Of a stretch of 15,459 nucleotides of DNA, positions 14,765-15,459 are shown in pieces; the first letter of the stretch is position 1; the number at the start of each line of letters is the position of its first letter. Below the pieces are notes generated by a model, which was not told where the DNA came from, made no database searches, and was given only the letters and a program-made list of their open reading frames with translations. The position numbers and the translations under genes were made by a program. This stretch comes from CAXBMB01 sp963976695. Its GTDB lineage: Bacteria > Pseudomonadota > Alphaproteobacteria > Kiloniellales > DSM-21159. The stretch covers positions 1 through 15,459 of the forward strand of contig CAXBMB010000082.1 of assembly GCA_963976695.1 (NCBI GenBank). Direction: 5' to 3'.

Positions 14765-14780
14765 TTACGGTCTTGATAAT
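14751..14780 (+). promoter_or_regulatory. Sigma-70-type promoter of the divergent regulator gene
   Basis: A perfect -35 TTGACA (14751-14756) and a -10 GATAAT (14775-14780, 5/6) are separated by 18 bases. Transcription would begin near 14787, about 20 bases before the GTG start. Both elements overlap FNR-type boxes, so bound regulator should block this promoter: negative autoregulation is inferred. Confidence 0.55.
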
Positions 14781-14786
14781 TATCAA
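14773..14786. promoter_or_regulatory. Perfect FNR/NarR-type binding site in the divergent promoter
   Basis: TTGAT-AATT-ATCAA is an exact consensus FNR/DNR/NarR box. It is part of an 18-bp perfect palindrome TCTTGATAATTATCAAGA (14771-14788). The neighbouring regulator carries the E-x-x-S-R recognition-helix residues that read such half sites, so it is the likely ligand, though a separate FNR could also bind. Confidence 0.85.
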
Positions 14787-14806
14787 GATCGTTTTGGGGG
14801 GTTCTC

Positions 14807-15459
14807 GTGCAGGTAGACAAATTTTTGGAGATTCGCGGCCTGTCGCTATTTACCAATATTTCGGAAGAATCGTTTGCTGGCCTGACCCGCGGGGCCTACG
14901 TTCAGACCTTTCCGCCGATGGTCGAGTTGATCACGGAAGGCGAAGCGGCGGATTTTTTGCAAATTGTTTTGTCGGGTACGGTGGAGCTGTTTGCCTCCTG
15001 GCGCGATCGGCAAACCACCATGGCCACGGTGTGGCCTTACTCAACCTTCATTCTCGCGGCGACGATCAAGGACCGGCCTTATCTGATGTCGGCGCGAACC
15101 TTGAAGAAATCCCGGATCATGTTGATTCCTTCCGAGGATGTTCGAGCGGTCTATGACGCCGACCCGGAATTTTCCCGAAGCATCGTTGTCGAGTTGGCGA
15201 GCTACTACCGTTCTTCGGTGCGCAACATCAAAAGCATCAAGCTGCGGACCTCAAAAGAGCGGCTGGCCAACTACCTGATCAAGTACTATTGGCGAAATGG
15301 CCAGGAAGCGCTGTTCGAACTGCCGTTTGAAAAGCGCCGTCTGGCCTCATATTTGAGCATGACGCCGGAGAATCTGTCGCGCGCCTTTAAGGCCTTGCGG
15401 GTCTTTGGCGTCAAGGTGGCGGGGCAGAAAATCCACCTCACCGACGTGGACGCGCTGGA
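14807..15459 (+). CDS. Crp/Fnr-family transcriptional regulator, NarR/DNR-like, 3' end missing
   Basis: Partial gene: 217 codons are present and the window ends inside the reading frame. An N-terminal cyclic-nucleotide-like beta-roll (about 10-110: LSLFTNISEESF, LITEGEAADFLQIVLSGTVE) is followed by the dimer helix (about 112-145) and a winged helix-turn-helix (KRRLASYLSMTPENLSRAF, 174-192). The recognition helix shows E-N-L-S-R, the E-x-x-S-R pattern of FNR-type proteins that bind TTGAT half sites. No cysteine occurs in the part seen, so it cannot hold the FNR [4Fe-4S] cluster; this matches NarR/DNR proteins, which answer nitrate/nitrite or nitric oxide. GTG 14807 is the first start codon after an in-frame stop at 14777, with GGGGGG five bases before. 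Divergent to the nar operon, it probably activates it. Ligand is inferred, not seen. Confidence 0.88.
   Translation, partial: MQVDKFLEIRGLSLFTNISEESFAGLTRGAYVQTFPPMVELITEGEAADFLQIVLSGTVELFASWRDRQTTMATVWPYSTFILAATIKDRPYLMSARTLKKSRIMLIPSEDVRAVYDADPEFSRSIVVELASYYRSSVRNIKSIKLRTSKERLANYLIKYYWRNGQEALFELPFEKRRLASYLSMTPENLSRAFKALRVFGVKVAGQKIHLTDVDAL

Noticed and set aside
14773..15156. 127-codon open frame in another frame over the regulator gene
   Set aside because: The frame starting at GTG 14807 gives a complete Crp/Fnr fold with helix-turn-helix; this frame gives none and starts inside the FNR box.
1..15459. Insertion sequences, integrase genes, CRISPR arrays, phage or defence genes
   Set aside because: No transposase, terminal repeat pair, regularly spaced repeats or phage-type proteins were seen on either strand.

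Overview
The window (15,459 bases, GC-rich) looks like the chromosome of an alphaproteobacterium, most likely a Rhodospirillales-type facultative anaerobe able to respire nitrate. Pointers are the Hsp20 + DUF1150 pair (DUF1150 is essentially alphaproteobacterial), a ROSE-type RNA thermometer, and a Pseudomonas/Paracoccus-style narK-narK-narGHJI-ppiC cluster with an adjacent cysteine-free Crp/Fnr regulator. No mobile element, CRISPR array, tRNA or rRNA was seen.

Layout. (1) 55-2358 (+): a cytoplasmic BisC-type molybdopterin oxidoreductase, probably a biotin/methionine sulfoxide reductase. (2) 2576-3536 (+): a heat-shock unit made of a sigma-32-like promoter, a ROSE-like 5' leader, an Hsp20 chaperone and a small DUF1150 protein. 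(3) 3553-3943: about 390 bases with no convincing gene and several stem-loops, between convergent transcription units. (4) 14532 down to 3944 (-): one long nitrate respiration operon in the order narK1-type transporter, narK2-type transporter, narG, narH, narJ, narI, parvulin-type PPIase. The narG/narH and narH/narJ junctions overlap by 4 bases, narJ/narI and narI/PPIase are separated by 15-21 bases, and the narK1/narK2 and narK2/narG gaps (about 65 bases each) contain strong GC hairpins. (5) 14533-14806: an AT-rich divergent control region with two FNR-type palindromes spaced exactly 22 bp centre to centre. (6) 14807 to the window end (+): a partial gene for a Crp/Fnr-family regulator without cysteines, NarR/DNR-like.

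How it works together (family knowledge plus inference): the two NarK transporters bring nitrate in and exchange it for nitrite. NarGHI reduces nitrate at the cytoplasmic face using quinol electrons. NarJ is the assembly chaperone for NarG, and the soluble PPIase may help folding of the complex. The divergent regulator probably responds to nitrogen oxides rather than to oxygen through an Fe-S cluster; it would activate the operon from the paired boxes and repress its own promoter, which the same boxes overlap. The Hsp20 unit appears independent and doubly heat-controlled (sigma-32 plus RNA thermometer).

Most of the window is well-known biology. I did not find a convincing unknown system. The points most worth a second look are the RpoH + ROSE control of hsp20, the shared double operator, and the enlarged (possibly 14-helix) NarK2.
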